From: Anaerolineae bacterium
GTDB lineage: Bacteria; Chloroflexota; Anaerolineae; 4572-78; J111
Assembly (NCBI GenBank): GCA_023382535.1
Contig: JAHDWA010000035.1
Coordinates: 42,474 to 106,473 of the forward strand
DNA: 64,000 bases
Reading direction: 5' to 3'
Under the pieces are notes generated by a model, which saw only the letters and a program-made list of their open reading frames with translations, was not told the origin of the DNA and did no database searches. How positions within the stretch are numbered: position 1 is the stretch's first letter; each line of letters begins with the position of its first letter. A program made the translations under genes and the position numbers. Positions 40,784 to 49,341 of the stretch are shown here, piece by piece.

Positions 40784-43700
40784 TGTATTCACAGAGTCTT
40801 CAAGACCAGATTCAGCAAATAGGTGAATATGTAGGTGTTGACCCCCAATCTATATCCTTACTGAATGAAATATTGGCTTGTTTTATGAGTACGTTAGGTA
40901 GAGCTATAGATGCCAGAACGGACCCTCCCGGTGATTTACTCAATCTCGCCATCAGGCTAATGTTGATAAGCGATGGACTTGTACGACTGCAAGCAGAAAA
41001 TACCCTTATAAACAATATGCACTATTTGGTAGGACTGGGTTTTGAACAAACGGGCGAGATTCTTGCTCGATTAAAAATGAAAGAAATTCCAATTCCTTCA
41101 AACCCGCTCGATAGCGATATTTGGTATACCCTTTCACTTTCAGTACTCCATTATCTGGCAGGGGGGTATAGAGTACAGGCGTTGAGCGTCTTACGACGAC
41201 TGCAAAGGATTGCATCTCAAAGGGAAAACGGCTTGCAGCATATACATGAATATAGTGAATTTTTTGCAGCATTACGTGGTCTATACTCAGGTAGACCACG
41301 CATTGAAGATGTAAACTCTCAACAAAATAATAGCTATTGGAGCAGCCTGTTTCTAGGCGAGAAACAACCAATTGCTTCTCAAGAGGTTAGACTTTTTCGC
41401 TTGGCCGAACAAATCCGACAAAGACGTGACGTTGTTTTAACAGATTTGGGATGGGGCAATGCCCCTGAATGGTTATCAAACCGAAGTGTCAACCCAGAGG
41501 CCACAGACTTTTGGATAAAATATCTTGATGGATTGGCGAGAAGGGGCATTACAGCATTTACAAACGAACAAGTCGGTCCTGGATTCGACACCTGGTTGCA
41601 ACTGGGGAATGATCTTTTGGTGCTATTACCTACAGGTTCAGGAAAAACTGTTATTGGTGAGCTACGTTCTGCGTTAGCACTAGCACAGCGACAGCAGGTT
41701 GTGTGGATTCTTCCAACAAGAGCATTAGTACGTCAAACAAGAAGAGAACTTCTATCTGCTTTTGATAGAATGAACATTAAAGTTGACGAACTGCCGACCA
41801 CAGAAGATTTTATTCCCCTATTTGTGGAGGAGGATTTTCTTATACTTCGCCGTATTGCTGTTACAACTCCTGAAAAATTAGCATCCCTTCTCCGTTTTAG
41901 TCCAAAAGCTGGCGAAAATTTGGGCTTAGTTGTTTTTGATGAAGCACAAATCTTACTTGAAAAAGCAAGAGGTACAACAGCCGAATTTGTTTTGCAGCAA
42001 ATTCGGCGTCGAGCACCACAGTGCGATTTGATATTTATGAGCGCAGCGGTTGATATAAAAGATGAGTTATTAAAATTTCTTTCGAGATTTGGTCGAGAAC
42101 CACTTCAATTAATTTCCGACATACGACCAACCCGCCGTGTTTATGGAATAATCACTAACGAACCCGATGGATCAAAAGAGTACCCGAGTGTTCTTCTATA
42201 CCCTCCTGGTATCCAAAATGAACATGGAAAAACCCAAAGGCCACAAAAATTGATAATGGGCAAACCTTTGCCAAAAAATATTACACGACTAAATACCGTA
42301 CAAAGGTTTGTTCAAGCTACTACAAAAGCAGGGTTTCGTACAGCTTTGTTTGTAGAAACAATTAAATCAACAGAGACACAAGCGGAGGAGATTGCATCAA
42401 CACAATCAGTGTTAGAATTGCCCGAAAAAGACATTGCCCGATTAAGGGTTGAACTTGGACGTGAATCTGTTATAGAGAAAACCGGAGTCAAAGGCGTTGT
42501 TCCCCATCATGCCGGTCTCACACCTCTTGAGCAAACAATTGCTGAAAAATGGTTACGTAATAACCTGGTTAGCACAGTAGTCGCTACTCCGACGCTTGCT
42601 CAAGGAGTAAATTTACCCTTTGATATAGCAATTGTTACATACATTTCTCGCTCAAGTCATGGTAATTATCAAGACCGTACTCCTATTCCACAAAGAGATA
42701 TAATGAATATGCTTGGTCGTGCAGGTAGAGCAGGGCATGTTTCAGACGGTATTGGTTTGATAGCCTATAAACGAAGCGAGCATGTCTCAAGTATCCAAGT
42801 ATTAGATCAAGCACGCCGCATTTTCTTTAAGTCTCAAACAATGTCGAATGAATATCTTGGGTTATCTCGTCTTGTGGCCCGCGCTAAGTTAGCTAAGGTA
42901 GATGAAATAGACTGGTTATTAGAACTAGGTGGGCTAGATTTTAGTGAAGTGCAAAGTCTGGTAGCCTTTGTTTTACGTCATGCTGTTGATAAAGAAAACA
43001 TCAATGAGCATTTGGCCGAGCAAATGGATTTGTTCCCCTCCATTGGACATTTGGAAAAGGAGGAAAAAGAACAGATTCTTGTTGTATTAGAGAAACTGGT
43101 TAAAAATATCCAAATAAAACTAGGAGACCACAATCGCCCCTTACTTTCCGCTTTGGAACGCACGGGTTTGCCAGTAGAGATACTCAGCTATTATTTCTCA
43201 CAATTACGTCAAGCTGATATACCATTAGATGCAAGCCGTGATAATCAAATAATATGGGTAGACCAATTAGTTCAAACTGCACTGGATAGTTGTTCCTCCA
43301 GGGAGTGGTATAGGGAGCTTATTGGTCAAATTAGTTTGGAGAAGATATTTTCCACAATCCATCTATGGCGTAAAGGTGAACCAATAGCAATTCTCGAAGG
43401 AAACTGGAAATCAGAAGAGACCAAAGAAAAGGACAATCGAATCAATCTTGGTAAATTCTTAAATCGTCAATTGTCCCTAATTGCACAATTCTGGGGAGCT
43501 TTAGCGGTGTGCTACGAGGAATTACATGGCCCACTTAGCAGAAATTCTTTAGGTATTTTACTTCAGCAATTACCTACATTTACACGTGAAGGAGTTTTAA
43601 CGGAAGGGCAGTTAAATTGGCTTAGTGTAATAAGTGGTATTGATCGAGTACTTGCACACAAATTAGCGGCGTTGGACGATTTTGAAACTTTAAGCCAAAT

Positions 43701-43806
43701 TAATATCCAAGCTTTTCTGAGACTTTGGCGGGATGGTTCTGAAAAATTACCTTCTGGTTTAGATATAGAAGCACAGAGAGCACTTCAAGCGATTATTGAT
43801 AAATAA
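40783..43806 (+). CDS. Ski2-like DEAD/DEAH-box helicase, defence-type
   Basis: A 1007-residue protein from the coupled ATG at 40783 (MYSQSLQDQIQQIG); the frame opens at 40711 inside the upstream gene. About 240 residues of helical N-terminus precede the helicase. Walker A is PTGSGKT (GSGKT at 285-289), DEAQ is at 386-389, motif III-like FMSAAVD follows, TLAQGVNLP is motif V-like and GRAGRAGH (645-652) is motif VI, typical of Ski2/Brr2-like superfamily 2 enzymes. The C-terminal 350 residues are helical. With the nuclease-like partner it forms an AT-rich two-gene cassette, as in Hachiman-like antiphage systems. RNA or DNA unwinding is family knowledge; the defence role is inference. Confidence 0.75.
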   Translation: MYSQSLQDQIQQIGEYVGVDPQSISLLNEILACFMSTLGRAIDARTDPPGDLLNLAIRLMLISDGLVRLQAENTLINNMHYLVGLGFEQTGEILARLKMKEIPIPSNPLDSDIWYTLSLSVLHYLAGGYRVQALSVLRRLQRIASQRENGLQHIHEYSEFFAALRGLYSGRPRIEDVNSQQNNSYWSSLFLGEKQPIASQEVRLFRLAEQIRQRRDVVLTDLGWGNAPEWLSNRSVNPEATDFWIKYLDGLARRGITAFTNEQVGPGFDTWLQLGNDLLVLLPTGSGKTVIGELRSALALAQRQQVVWILPTRALVRQTRRELLSAFDRMNIKVDELPTTEDFIPLFVEEDFLILRRIAVTTPEKLASLLRFSPKAGENLGLVVFDEAQILLEKARGTTAEFVLQQIRRRAPQCDLIFMSAAVDIKDELLKFLSRFGREPLQLISDIRPTRRVYGIITNEPDGSKEYPSVLLYPPGIQNEHGKTQRPQKLIMGKPLPKNITRLNTVQRFVQATTKAGFRTALFVETIKSTETQAEEIASTQSVLELPEKDIARLRVELGRESVIEKTGVKGVVPHHAGLTPLEQTIAEKWLRNNLVSTVVATPTLAQGVNLPFDIAIVTYISRSSHGNYQDRTPIPQRDIMNMLGRAGRAGHVSDGIGLIAYKRSEHVSSIQVLDQARRIFFKSQTMSNEYLGLSRLVARAKLAKVDEIDWLLELGGLDFSEVQSLVAFVLRHAVDKENINEHLAEQMDLFPSIGHLEKEEKEQILVVLEKLVKNIQIKLGDHNRPLLSALERTGLPVEILSYYFSQLRQADIPLDASRDNQIIWVDQLVQTALDSCSSREWYRELIGQISLEKIFSTIHLWRKGEPIAILEGNWKSEETKEKDNRINLGKFLNRQLSLIAQFWGALAVCYEELHGPLSRNSLGILLQQLPTFTREGVLTEGQLNWLSVISGIDRVLAHKLAALDDFETLSQINIQAFLRLWRDGSEKLPSGLDIEAQRALQAIIDK

Positions 43807-43897
43807 GTACAATGTGCGATCTATCAAACCACCAGCTGCTCGGCGGTTCCCTTGGTGGGAAGGTCGGGGTGGGGGTAATAAAACATTTTTGATCCCC

Positions 43898-43931
43898 AAT
43901 GACCGGCATTTCTGAAGTGCCGGTCATTTTA
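43898..43931 (+). terminator. Terminator after the helicase module
   Basis: AATGACCGGCA (43898-43908) pairs perfectly with TGCCGGTCATT (43918-43928) around a 9-base loop and is followed by TTT. The 43807-43897 stretch before it contains another G/C-rich word patch and no gene. Confidence 0.8.
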
Positions 43932-43937
43932 TTAATA

Positions 43938-43946
43938 TGGTATAAT
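43938..43946 (+). promoter_or_regulatory. Extended -10 box of the second MNT gene
   Basis: TGGTATAAT, 23 bases before the MNT start at 43969. It is identical to the boxes at 4739 and 24494. No -35 is clear. Confidence 0.45.
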
Positions 43947-43968
43947 GACTGGAGGGAGAGACCGGCTT

Positions 43969-44262
43969 ATGAAAACTCTGGCTGACATCAAAGACTATCT
44001 GGCCCGGCAAAAGGCAAAATTGGCCGCTCAGTATACAGTCAAAGAATTGGGCATCTTTGGCTCATACATTCGCGGCGAACAACAGCCTGACAGCGACCTT
44101 GATATTTTGATTGACTTTGACGAATACCCCAGCCTGCTGGAATTTATCGGACTGGAGCAGACGTTGAGTGAGCAGTTGGAACTGCCGGTTGATCTGGTAA
44201 TGAAGAGCGACCTCAAGCCCCGGCTGCGCCAGCGTATTTTGCAGGAGGTGGTTTACCTGTGA
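43969..44262 (+). CDS. MNT-type nucleotidyltransferase (antitoxin), second copy
   Basis: The ATG at 43969 (MKTLADIKDYLARQKAKLA) is chosen over 43945, whose extra residues come from the promoter region. The 97-residue protein has LGIFGSYIRGEQQPDSDLD with the GS...DxD signature of minimal nucleotidyltransferases and ELPVDLVMKSDLKPRLRQRI with the third acid. It is the MntA/COG1669 type that pairs with DUF86 (HepT) HEPN toxins. The following HepT gene is reduced to its C-terminal part. Unlike the first MNT gene (37623), it belongs to a different MNT subgroup. Confidence 0.85.
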   Translation: MKTLADIKDYLARQKAKLAAQYTVKELGIFGSYIRGEQQPDSDLDILIDFDEYPSLLEFIGLEQTLSEQLELPVDLVMKSDLKPRLRQRILQEVVYL

Positions 44263-44268
44263 GCCGGG

Positions 44269-44400
44269 ATGCGCGATAAGCTGATTCACAGCTATTTTAG
44301 CGTGAACGTCATTACCTTGTGGAAAGCGGCCCATCAAGATGCGCCACAGCTACGGGAGATTATTGCCAAAGTAAAGGATGACCTTGAGGGCAAGTCTTAA
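44269..44400 (+). pseudogene. HepT/DUF86 toxin fragment (C-terminal part only)
   Basis: ATG 44269, six bases after the MNT stop, gives 43 residues: MRDKLIHSYFSVNVITLWKA then AHQDAPQLREIIAKVKDDLE. This matches the end of DUF86/HepT HEPN ribonucleases and retains RDKLIH, the RX4H catalytic core, and the tyrosine that is AMPylated in such systems (HxY; here HSYF). The N-terminal helices, normally about 70 residues, are absent. The fragment is unlikely to fold as a toxin. It is too short for usual gene calling. Confidence 0.75.
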
Positions 44401-44495
44401 CGCATGTATGGCCAGGCCATCGGTTGCTTGCCGGTTGCCTGGGTGCGAAGGTCAGGTTGGGCAGAGCAGCCGGATCAGGAGTAAGGGAAAAGAGC

Positions 44496-45179
44496 ATGCC
44501 CATACGAGCGGATATTGAGAAACTGATCGAGTTGAATCTGCGCCGGCTGCAAAAGCTTAAGGAACAACAGGCTTTAAAGGGGCTTAATACGCCGCCGGAA
44601 GTGCTGATAGAAATCGAGGATATCGAGGCGCAGCTTGAGCAATTACAGACCCACCTCAGCCAGGTCATCGAAGCGGACAGGGCCGCCGAGGCTACCCTCT
44701 ATATCCTGGCCAGCATTCGCGGCAGTTGGAGCGCCGGCAGTTACGGGGAATTAGCCCACTATAAAAAATTAGAAGCCGCCCTTAAAAGGGTCAGCCGGCC
44801 GGACGAAGCCGTCTTTACCAGCGTGGCTGAACTCCGGCATGATACGCCGCAGTTGAGACGGCCTTTCGCGGAAAACGAGCCTCGACCCGTTTTGGCCGGG
44901 ATCGCTTTTGTTGATCTGGCCCAACCCGGCGCGCAAATATTAGAAGATATGGCCCTGGTCCGCACCTACCTTCCGGCTGTCGTTTTTATCCTCTATACCA
45001 GCGGGGCTGAATATAAACGATTTAAAGACGAAGCTCCGCCGGAATGGGCCGGCCAGTTTGAGCATTATTACAAGCTGCGTAAGGGGGGAGAGCTGGTCTT
45101 TGAGGCGAAGGTGAGAGAGATTTTAGATATCGCCCGAGCCACCGCTCTACAGAAGAAAGAGGCCGAAACCGGGAAATGA
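44496..45179 (+). CDS. Effector-associated-like N-terminus plus alpha/beta domain
   Basis: The ATG at 44496 (MPIRADIEKLIELNLRRLQK) is preceded by AAGGG; an upstream frame from 44424 is unsupported. Of 227 residues, the N-terminal 60 form a helical hairpin with LKGLNTPPEVLIEIEDIEAQ, a sequence that recurs at N-termini of STAND, CHAT and similar conflict proteins in filamentous bacteria. The second half (FVDLAQPGAQILEDMALVRT, then AVVFILYTSGAEYKRFKDEA) looks like a small receiver- or TIR-like alpha/beta fold, without a clear catalytic motif. It follows the broken MNT/HEPN pair and precedes a zinc-ribbon gene. A signalling or adaptor role in a conflict system is inference. Confidence 0.55.
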   Translation: MPIRADIEKLIELNLRRLQKLKEQQALKGLNTPPEVLIEIEDIEAQLEQLQTHLSQVIEADRAAEATLYILASIRGSWSAGSYGELAHYKKLEAALKRVSRPDEAVFTSVAELRHDTPQLRRPFAENEPRPVLAGIAFVDLAQPGAQILEDMALVRTYLPAVVFILYTSGAEYKRFKDEAPPEWAGQFEHYYKLRKGGELVFEAKVREILDIARATALQKKEAETGK

Positions 45180-45222
45180 GAGGGCGGGTCAGTGGCACCG
45201 GCGAGGGAGAAAGGATAAACCG

Positions 45223-45456
45223 ATGAGTCTGATCGAAACGTGGCAGCAGGCCATGCAGCCCAATGAAGGGGATACCTTATGTATGGGTGACGTGGCAGTT
45301 TACCGGCAGTGGCTGGCCGAGGTAGAGGATGGCAAGTGCCCCTTGTGCGGCCAGCCGCTGGTTACCAGAAAAGCGGTTGTCTGCCAGAATCCGGCCTGCC
45401 TCTTCAAAACAGTCACCTATCAGGTGCTGATGAAATTTGGTCAGGACCCCGGCTAA
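45223..45456 (+). CDS. Small zinc-ribbon protein
   Basis: A 77-residue protein with CPLCG (about 38-42) and CQNPAC (about 54-59), a four-cysteine zinc ribbon. The N-terminal half is helical (MSLIETWQQAMQPNEGDTLC). It lies 43 bp after the effector-associated-like gene on the same strand, with GAGAAAGGA before the start, so the two are probably cotranscribed. I do not recognise it more closely; a nucleic-acid or protein-binding role is usual for such ribbons. Confidence 0.6.
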   Translation: MSLIETWQQAMQPNEGDTLCMGDVAVYRQWLAEVEDGKCPLCGQPLVTRKAVVCQNPACLFKTVTYQVLMKFGQDPG

Positions 45457-45466
45457 AAAACGGCCT

Positions 45467-46084
45467 CTATTCGATACCGGCCGCCCCCATCTCCGCGTCC
45501 ATCTGCCGGACAGGACCATGCCCCGGATAGACGCGAGCGGCGCCCCGCTCCCGCAGCAAGCGCCAGCTTGCTAAGACCACCGCCGGGTCCTCCCCGCCGA
45601 TAAAGGCCGGCCGGGTCAGGTCGCCGGTGAAAACCGAGCCGTCATCGAGCAGGAGCGAAACACTGTCGTCGGAGTGGCCCGGCGTGGGCAGGATCTCGCC
45701 GGCAATGCCGATCTGTTCGAGCACGGCCCGGCTCCCGGCGAACGGGATGACCACATTGTCGTGCAGGGTGATGTCCACGTACCGGTCCTGCGGCTTGGTC
45801 CACGTTTTCATCAACGGAACAGCCGGGACTTGTACATCGAGCACGAGGAGCGGCACCCCGGCCTGTTTAAGCTCCTGGGCCAGGCCGGCGTGGTCAATAT
45901 GGTAGTGGGTCGCCAGCCCGTAGCGGATCTCCCGGAGCGGCACATCCAGCCGGTTGAGGTTCGCCCGCATCTGGCCCATACTGCCGGGCCAGCCCAGGTC
46001 CACCAGTAGGCGGGACCTGCCGGCGCTGACAACCCAGTAGTTGGTCGAGCGGTAGCCCGCATTGAGAATGGTCACTGGCGCCAT
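45467..46084 (-). CDS. Metallo-beta-lactamase fold hydrolase
   Basis: The start at 46084 (MAPVTILNAGYRSTNYWVVS) lies next to the upstream methyltransferase stop. It has 205 residues. Metal-binding HxHxDH is present as ATHYHIDHAGLAQELK; LPTPGHSDDSVSLLLDDGSV and FTGDLTRPAF provide the following histidine and aspartate, and RVYPGHGPVRQMDAEM the last histidine. It hydrolyses thioesters, phosphodiesters or lactones depending on subgroup; the substrate is unknown. It is the last gene of a leftward run with an O-methyltransferase and an arylamine N-acetyltransferase. Confidence 0.85.
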   Translation of the reverse strand: MAPVTILNAGYRSTNYWVVSAGRSRLLVDLGWPGSMGQMRANLNRLDVPLREIRYGLATHYHIDHAGLAQELKQAGVPLLVLDVQVPAVPLMKTWTKPQDRYVDITLHDNVVIPFAGSRAVLEQIGIAGEILPTPGHSDDSVSLLLDDGSVFTGDLTRPAFIGGEDPAVVLASWRLLRERGAARVYPGHGPVRQMDAEMGAAGIE

Positions 46085-46085
46085 A

Positions 46086-46676
46086 TCACACCTTGCGGCA
46101 GACCAGCTCGCCTTTGCCGATGGGCACGATGAGCGCATCCACCCGCTCGTCGGCCAAGGCTCGCTCTAACACCGGCTGCAAGGTCTCCCGGTGATTAAGG
46201 GCATTGTCGGCCACCAGCAGGCCGCCTTTAACCAGCTTGGGGATAACGGCTTCGTAACACTCTCCATAAACTTCCTTCTCGGCATCCAGGAAACAGAAGC
46301 CGATCCCCCCGACCTGCCCAAGATGATCGCGGGCATCCCCTTCCACCAACCTGACAACCCGCTCTACCTGGGCGGTGTGGAACGTCTCGCGGGCCAGCCG
46401 GGCTTTTTCCGGCAGCACTTCAAAGGTATGGAGGGTGCGGCCCAGCATCTCGCAGGCCAGCGCGATCCACAGCGCGGAGTAGCCCGCGCTGGTCCCAATT
46501 TCAAGATAGACCCCTTCCGGGGCGGCAGCCGCCAGCAGCGCCAGAAATCTGCCCGTTTCGGGGGTGATCTGGCGCAAGCGCTGCCGGCGGGGCGTCCCAT
46601 CCGCCCGATCTTGACGGTCAATCTGCTCCAGGACCTGCATCCGCGCCAGGATAGCCGGACGGATCGAATGAAACAT
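46086..46676 (-). CDS. O-methyltransferase-like SAM methyltransferase
   Basis: The start at 46676 ([20 protein letters not shown]) is chosen because AGGAGG lies just upstream; a longer frame reaches 46727. It has 196 residues. [20 protein letters not shown] is the SAM-binding motif [21 protein letters not shown] the second acidic strand, and [20 protein letters not shown] the DAEK motif seen in caffeoyl-CoA-type and related class I O-methyltransferases. The substrate is unknown. It lies between the NAT and MBL genes with gaps of 25 and 1 bases, so the three form one operon. Confidence 0.85.
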   Translation of the reverse strand: MFHSIRPAILARMQVLEQIDRQDRADGTPRRQRLRQITPETGRFLALLAAAAPEGVYLEIGTSAGYSALWIALACEMLGRTLHTFEVLPEKARLARETFHTAQVERVVRLVEGDARDHLGQVGGIGFCFLDAEKEVYGECYEAVIPKLVKGGLLVADNALNHRETLQPVLERALADERVDALIVPIGKGELVCRKV

Positions 46677-46701
46677 GAAGCTGCTTCCTCCTGACTTATA
46701 A

Positions 46702-47457
46702 TTAGGGCCAGGGATACCCCATCCCAAACCACTCCCGCAGCGCCGCCTCGACCTCCGCCTGGCTGCTCAACGCCCGCTCCTCGCGCCGGCCGTTCCGCGT
46801 GACAATCAGCCGGCTGTCGCGCAACGTGATCCGGCCTTCCGGCGTAGCCAGAGAACAGACGCGCCTTTGGGTAAAGTGCGACTCCGGTGCGCTCTGGTGG
46901 TAATAACACATCCCGGCGAAGTCGGCCAACCGGCGGGGTTGGAGCGTAAACTGGTACTGCAACTGCCAGCCGGTCTCTTTAGAAAGTGCCCACAAGACCC
47001 AGCGGGTTCCTCTCTTCGCCAGGCGGTAGCTGCCCACTGGCTGCGCCTGCTCGCCCGGTTCATCCAGCCGCAGCGGCTCGCGGAAACATTCGCCAAAACC
47101 GACATCGGCCAGCCAGCGCTCCTCAAGCTGGATCAGCAGGGTCAGATGGTCGAATTCCGGGCCGAAGCCGCTCTCGCGGGCCACGCGGGCCGAGAGCAGG
47201 GTCACGTCGAAGCCCAGTTCCCGCAGCAGGGCGGCAAACAGGCCGTTCAACTCGTAGCAAAAACCGCCGCGCCGCTCCTCGACAATTTTACGAAAAAAGG
47301 CGGCCTCGTCGAGGAGGATGGGCCGGCCCAGGTGAATGTCGAGATTTTCAAAAGGAACGGCCAACAGGTGGGCCTGGTGCAGCGTACGCAGCGTCTCGGC
47401 GGTGGGATCAAGCGGGCCGGTATAGTTAATGCGTTCGAGATAAGCTTGCAGATCCAT
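46702..47457 (-). CDS. nat: Arylamine N-acetyltransferase
   Basis: A 251-residue protein of usual family length. The catalytic triad is visible: Cys67 in [17 protein letters not shown], His104 in [10 protein letters not shown] and Asp118 in [29 protein letters not shown] is the family N-terminal signature. NAT enzymes move acetyl groups from acetyl-CoA to aromatic amines; some act in biosynthesis of secondary metabolites. It is the first gene of a run with an O-methyltransferase and an MBL-fold hydrolase, which could reflect detoxification or small-molecule tailoring. Confidence 0.92.
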   Translation of the reverse strand: MDLQAYLERINYTGPLDPTAETLRTLHQAHLLAVPFENLDIHLGRPILLDEAAFFRKIVEERRGGFCYELNGLFAALLRELGFDVTLLSARVARESGFGPEFDHLTLLIQLEERWLADVGFGECFREPLRLDEPGEQAQPVGSYRLAKRGTRWVLWALSKETGWQLQYQFTLQPRRLADFAGMCYYHQSAPESHFTQRRVCSLATPEGRITLRDSRLIVTRNGRREERALSSQAEVEAALREWFGMGYPWP

Positions 47458-47542
47458 CTGTTTTCAAACCTTATCATACCGGGAGAATCGAGAGGTCGGA
47501 AGCAGAAAAAAACCAACCTTCCAGCCTTCCACTCTTCCAATC

Positions 47543-48352
47543 CTAAGCACTGATGGCCTGAATATACCGCGCCGCCGAACGGGCGACCGCCGCATTGGCG
47601 TCTGAAGCGAGGATGCGATCAAACCAGATGCCGTAAACGCGATCAAAAGCAAAAGGCTCGACAGCCCGGACGATCCGCTCGACCGATCGGGCAGGCAGCG
47701 GGATGAAATTGGGGTAGCTGTACATAAAGGTCACGTAGCGGGTATCCGGCACGACAAAGATCGTGTCGCCGGCCAGCAGGACGCCCCGCCCCTCAGCGCC
47801 GGCAGGCCAATACAAAACAGCGCTGCCGGGGAAGTGTCCCCCGCAGTGGATCAGGGTCAGGCCACTGCCCAGCGCATAGGTGGGAGTGTCCCAGAAGACA
47901 ATCGCCGGGTCAGGCCGCATGACCCACTCCCGGTTGGCGGCATGCAGGTAGATCGGAATGTGGCCAAAGGCATGGCTCCACTCGACCATGCTTGAGTAAA
48001 AGTGGGGATGCGAGATCGCAATGGCGGAGAGACCGCCCAGGGCCTGAATCTGGGCCACCGTCGCCTCGTCAATCAGCGAGACGCAGTCCCACAGCACATT
48101 GCCCTCCGGCGTTTGCAGGAGCAAAGCGCGCTCGCCGATGGCAAAAGCAGGCTCCGTGCCAATACCGGTCAGCCCCGGCTCCTGCGGCCTGAAAACATTG
48201 GCGTGCGTTTGGCGCAGGTCGGCCAGGGTCGTCCAGGCCTGGCCGTTGGGATTGACATATTGGCGCTCGTCTTCACAAATAGGACAGTGGGCGGGTGGTT
48301 CAGCAGTTGCCGCAAACTGGACGCCGCAGGTGGTGCAGATATAGTTAGCCAT
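47543..48352 (-). CDS. MBL-fold hydrolase with N-terminal zinc finger
   Basis: A 269-residue protein. The first 30 residues hold a rubredoxin-like zinc knuckle: CTTCG and CPICEDERQYV (four cysteines). The rest is metallo-beta-lactamase-like: AIAISHPHFYSSMVEWSHA, with HxH but a serine where DH is normal, then CGGHFPGSAVLYWPAG and GVLLAGDTIFVVPD. The altered first motif suggests a changed metal site, as in several hypothetical relatives. A TATAAT (reverse strand, 48390-48395) lies 38 bases upstream of the start. It is transcribed leftwards, upstream of the NAT operon, and separated from it by an 85-bp gap. Confidence 0.8.
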   Translation of the reverse strand: MANYICTTCGVQFAATAEPPAHCPICEDERQYVNPNGQAWTTLADLRQTHANVFRPQEPGLTGIGTEPAFAIGERALLLQTPEGNVLWDCVSLIDEATVAQIQALGGLSAIAISHPHFYSSMVEWSHAFGHIPIYLHAANREWVMRPDPAIVFWDTPTYALGSGLTLIHCGGHFPGSAVLYWPAGAEGRGVLLAGDTIFVVPDTRYVTFMYSYPNFIPLPARSVERIVRAVEPFAFDRVYGIWFDRILASDANAAVARSAARYIQAISA

Positions 48353-48514
48353 GCTTCATTCCTCCATCTTTCCAAATAATTTTGCTCCGATTATAACCAA
48401 GAGAACGGCCTCGCCGCATCGGCCATTAAGGGGATACGGCGGGTCAAAAAGTACAGGCAGCGGCTGTTCTTTGGTACAGGTGTAACAGAACGCAGAAACA
48501 AATCCTCAATCCCT

Positions 48515-49204
48515 CTACCGTTTGCGCCGGGCCAGCAGATTGACCACCAAAACAACCAGCACCCCGCCGCCGATGGCGGTAAAAGCAGCCCCTAACCAGA
48601 AGAAGACATTACTCGCGCTGCGCTGGTCGGAGAAATAAGCGTCACGGCTGCCGCCGTACAAGAAATCGGCCTTGAAGGTGGAGGCTGCCTCGCCAACCAC
48701 AACGATGCCCTGGGCAAACACCGGGCTATTGATCTTGAAGCCTTCGTAGCGGACGGTTCGGTCCTTGATTAAACCCTCTGTTGACTGCCAAACAGAGGGA
48801 GGACGGTACAGCGCGTAATCGGCGTTAGCCAGGCGAATCCGGCCATCCACCAGGTCAAGCCAGACGGGCGGGGTGACCCGCTCTTCTTCCGTCCAGACGG
48901 CCTCACAGTTCGGGGTCGCGGTCCCACCTTGACTGCTGCAGCGCTCGCCCCGGTAGAGCTGCCGCCGGTAAACGACAAAGCCCTCGGCGTGAAGGGGGTT
49001 GCGCTCGGCAATTTTACCTTCGATCACAGCCACGGCGCCGGCCGGAGTCTGGCTCAGTTGGACCGCGTTGAGCAAGGGCAGGGCAGCGGCTTGCCGGGTT
49101 GCCTCCGACAGCCGGGTGCTGATCACCAGCAGTCCGAGACCAATCAACAAAAAAAGTCCCCCCAATAACCCAAAGAAAAGAACGGTAAACTTTTTATTCG
49201 ACAT
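48515..49204 (-). CDS. Membrane protein, possibly GIDE-like
   Basis: The ATG at 49204 (MSNKKFTVLFFGLLGGLFLL) is preceded by GGAAG. Of 229 residues, one membrane helix lies near the start and another near the end (FFWLGAAFTAIGGGVLVVLV), with an RRKR tail. The 150-residue middle (AGAVAVIEGKIAERNPLHAE, VVYRRQLYRGERCSSQ, VWLDLVDGRIRLANADYALY) has the pattern of small-beta-barrel GIDE-like or MULAN-like domains between two membrane helices. I am not certain of the family. No neighbour gives a clue to function. Confidence 0.55.
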   Translation of the reverse strand: MSNKKFTVLFFGLLGGLFLLIGLGLLVISTRLSEATRQAAALPLLNAVQLSQTPAGAVAVIEGKIAERNPLHAEGFVVYRRQLYRGERCSSQGGTATPNCEAVWTEEERVTPPVWLDLVDGRIRLANADYALYRPPSVWQSTEGLIKDRTVRYEGFKINSPVFAQGIVVVGEAASTFKADFLYGGSRDAYFSDQRSASNVFFWLGAAFTAIGGGVLVVLVVNLLARRKR

Positions 49205-49341
49205 AATTACTTCCACTCCGGCGCAAACTGAACACGGAAACCTTATTTGACGGTATATTCAAATAAGAGTAAAGTTGAGGCACCCCCGCCCCAGCCGTTA
49301 CAATAGTGTAACGCGGGGTTGAAATTGATTTAGAACCTATA

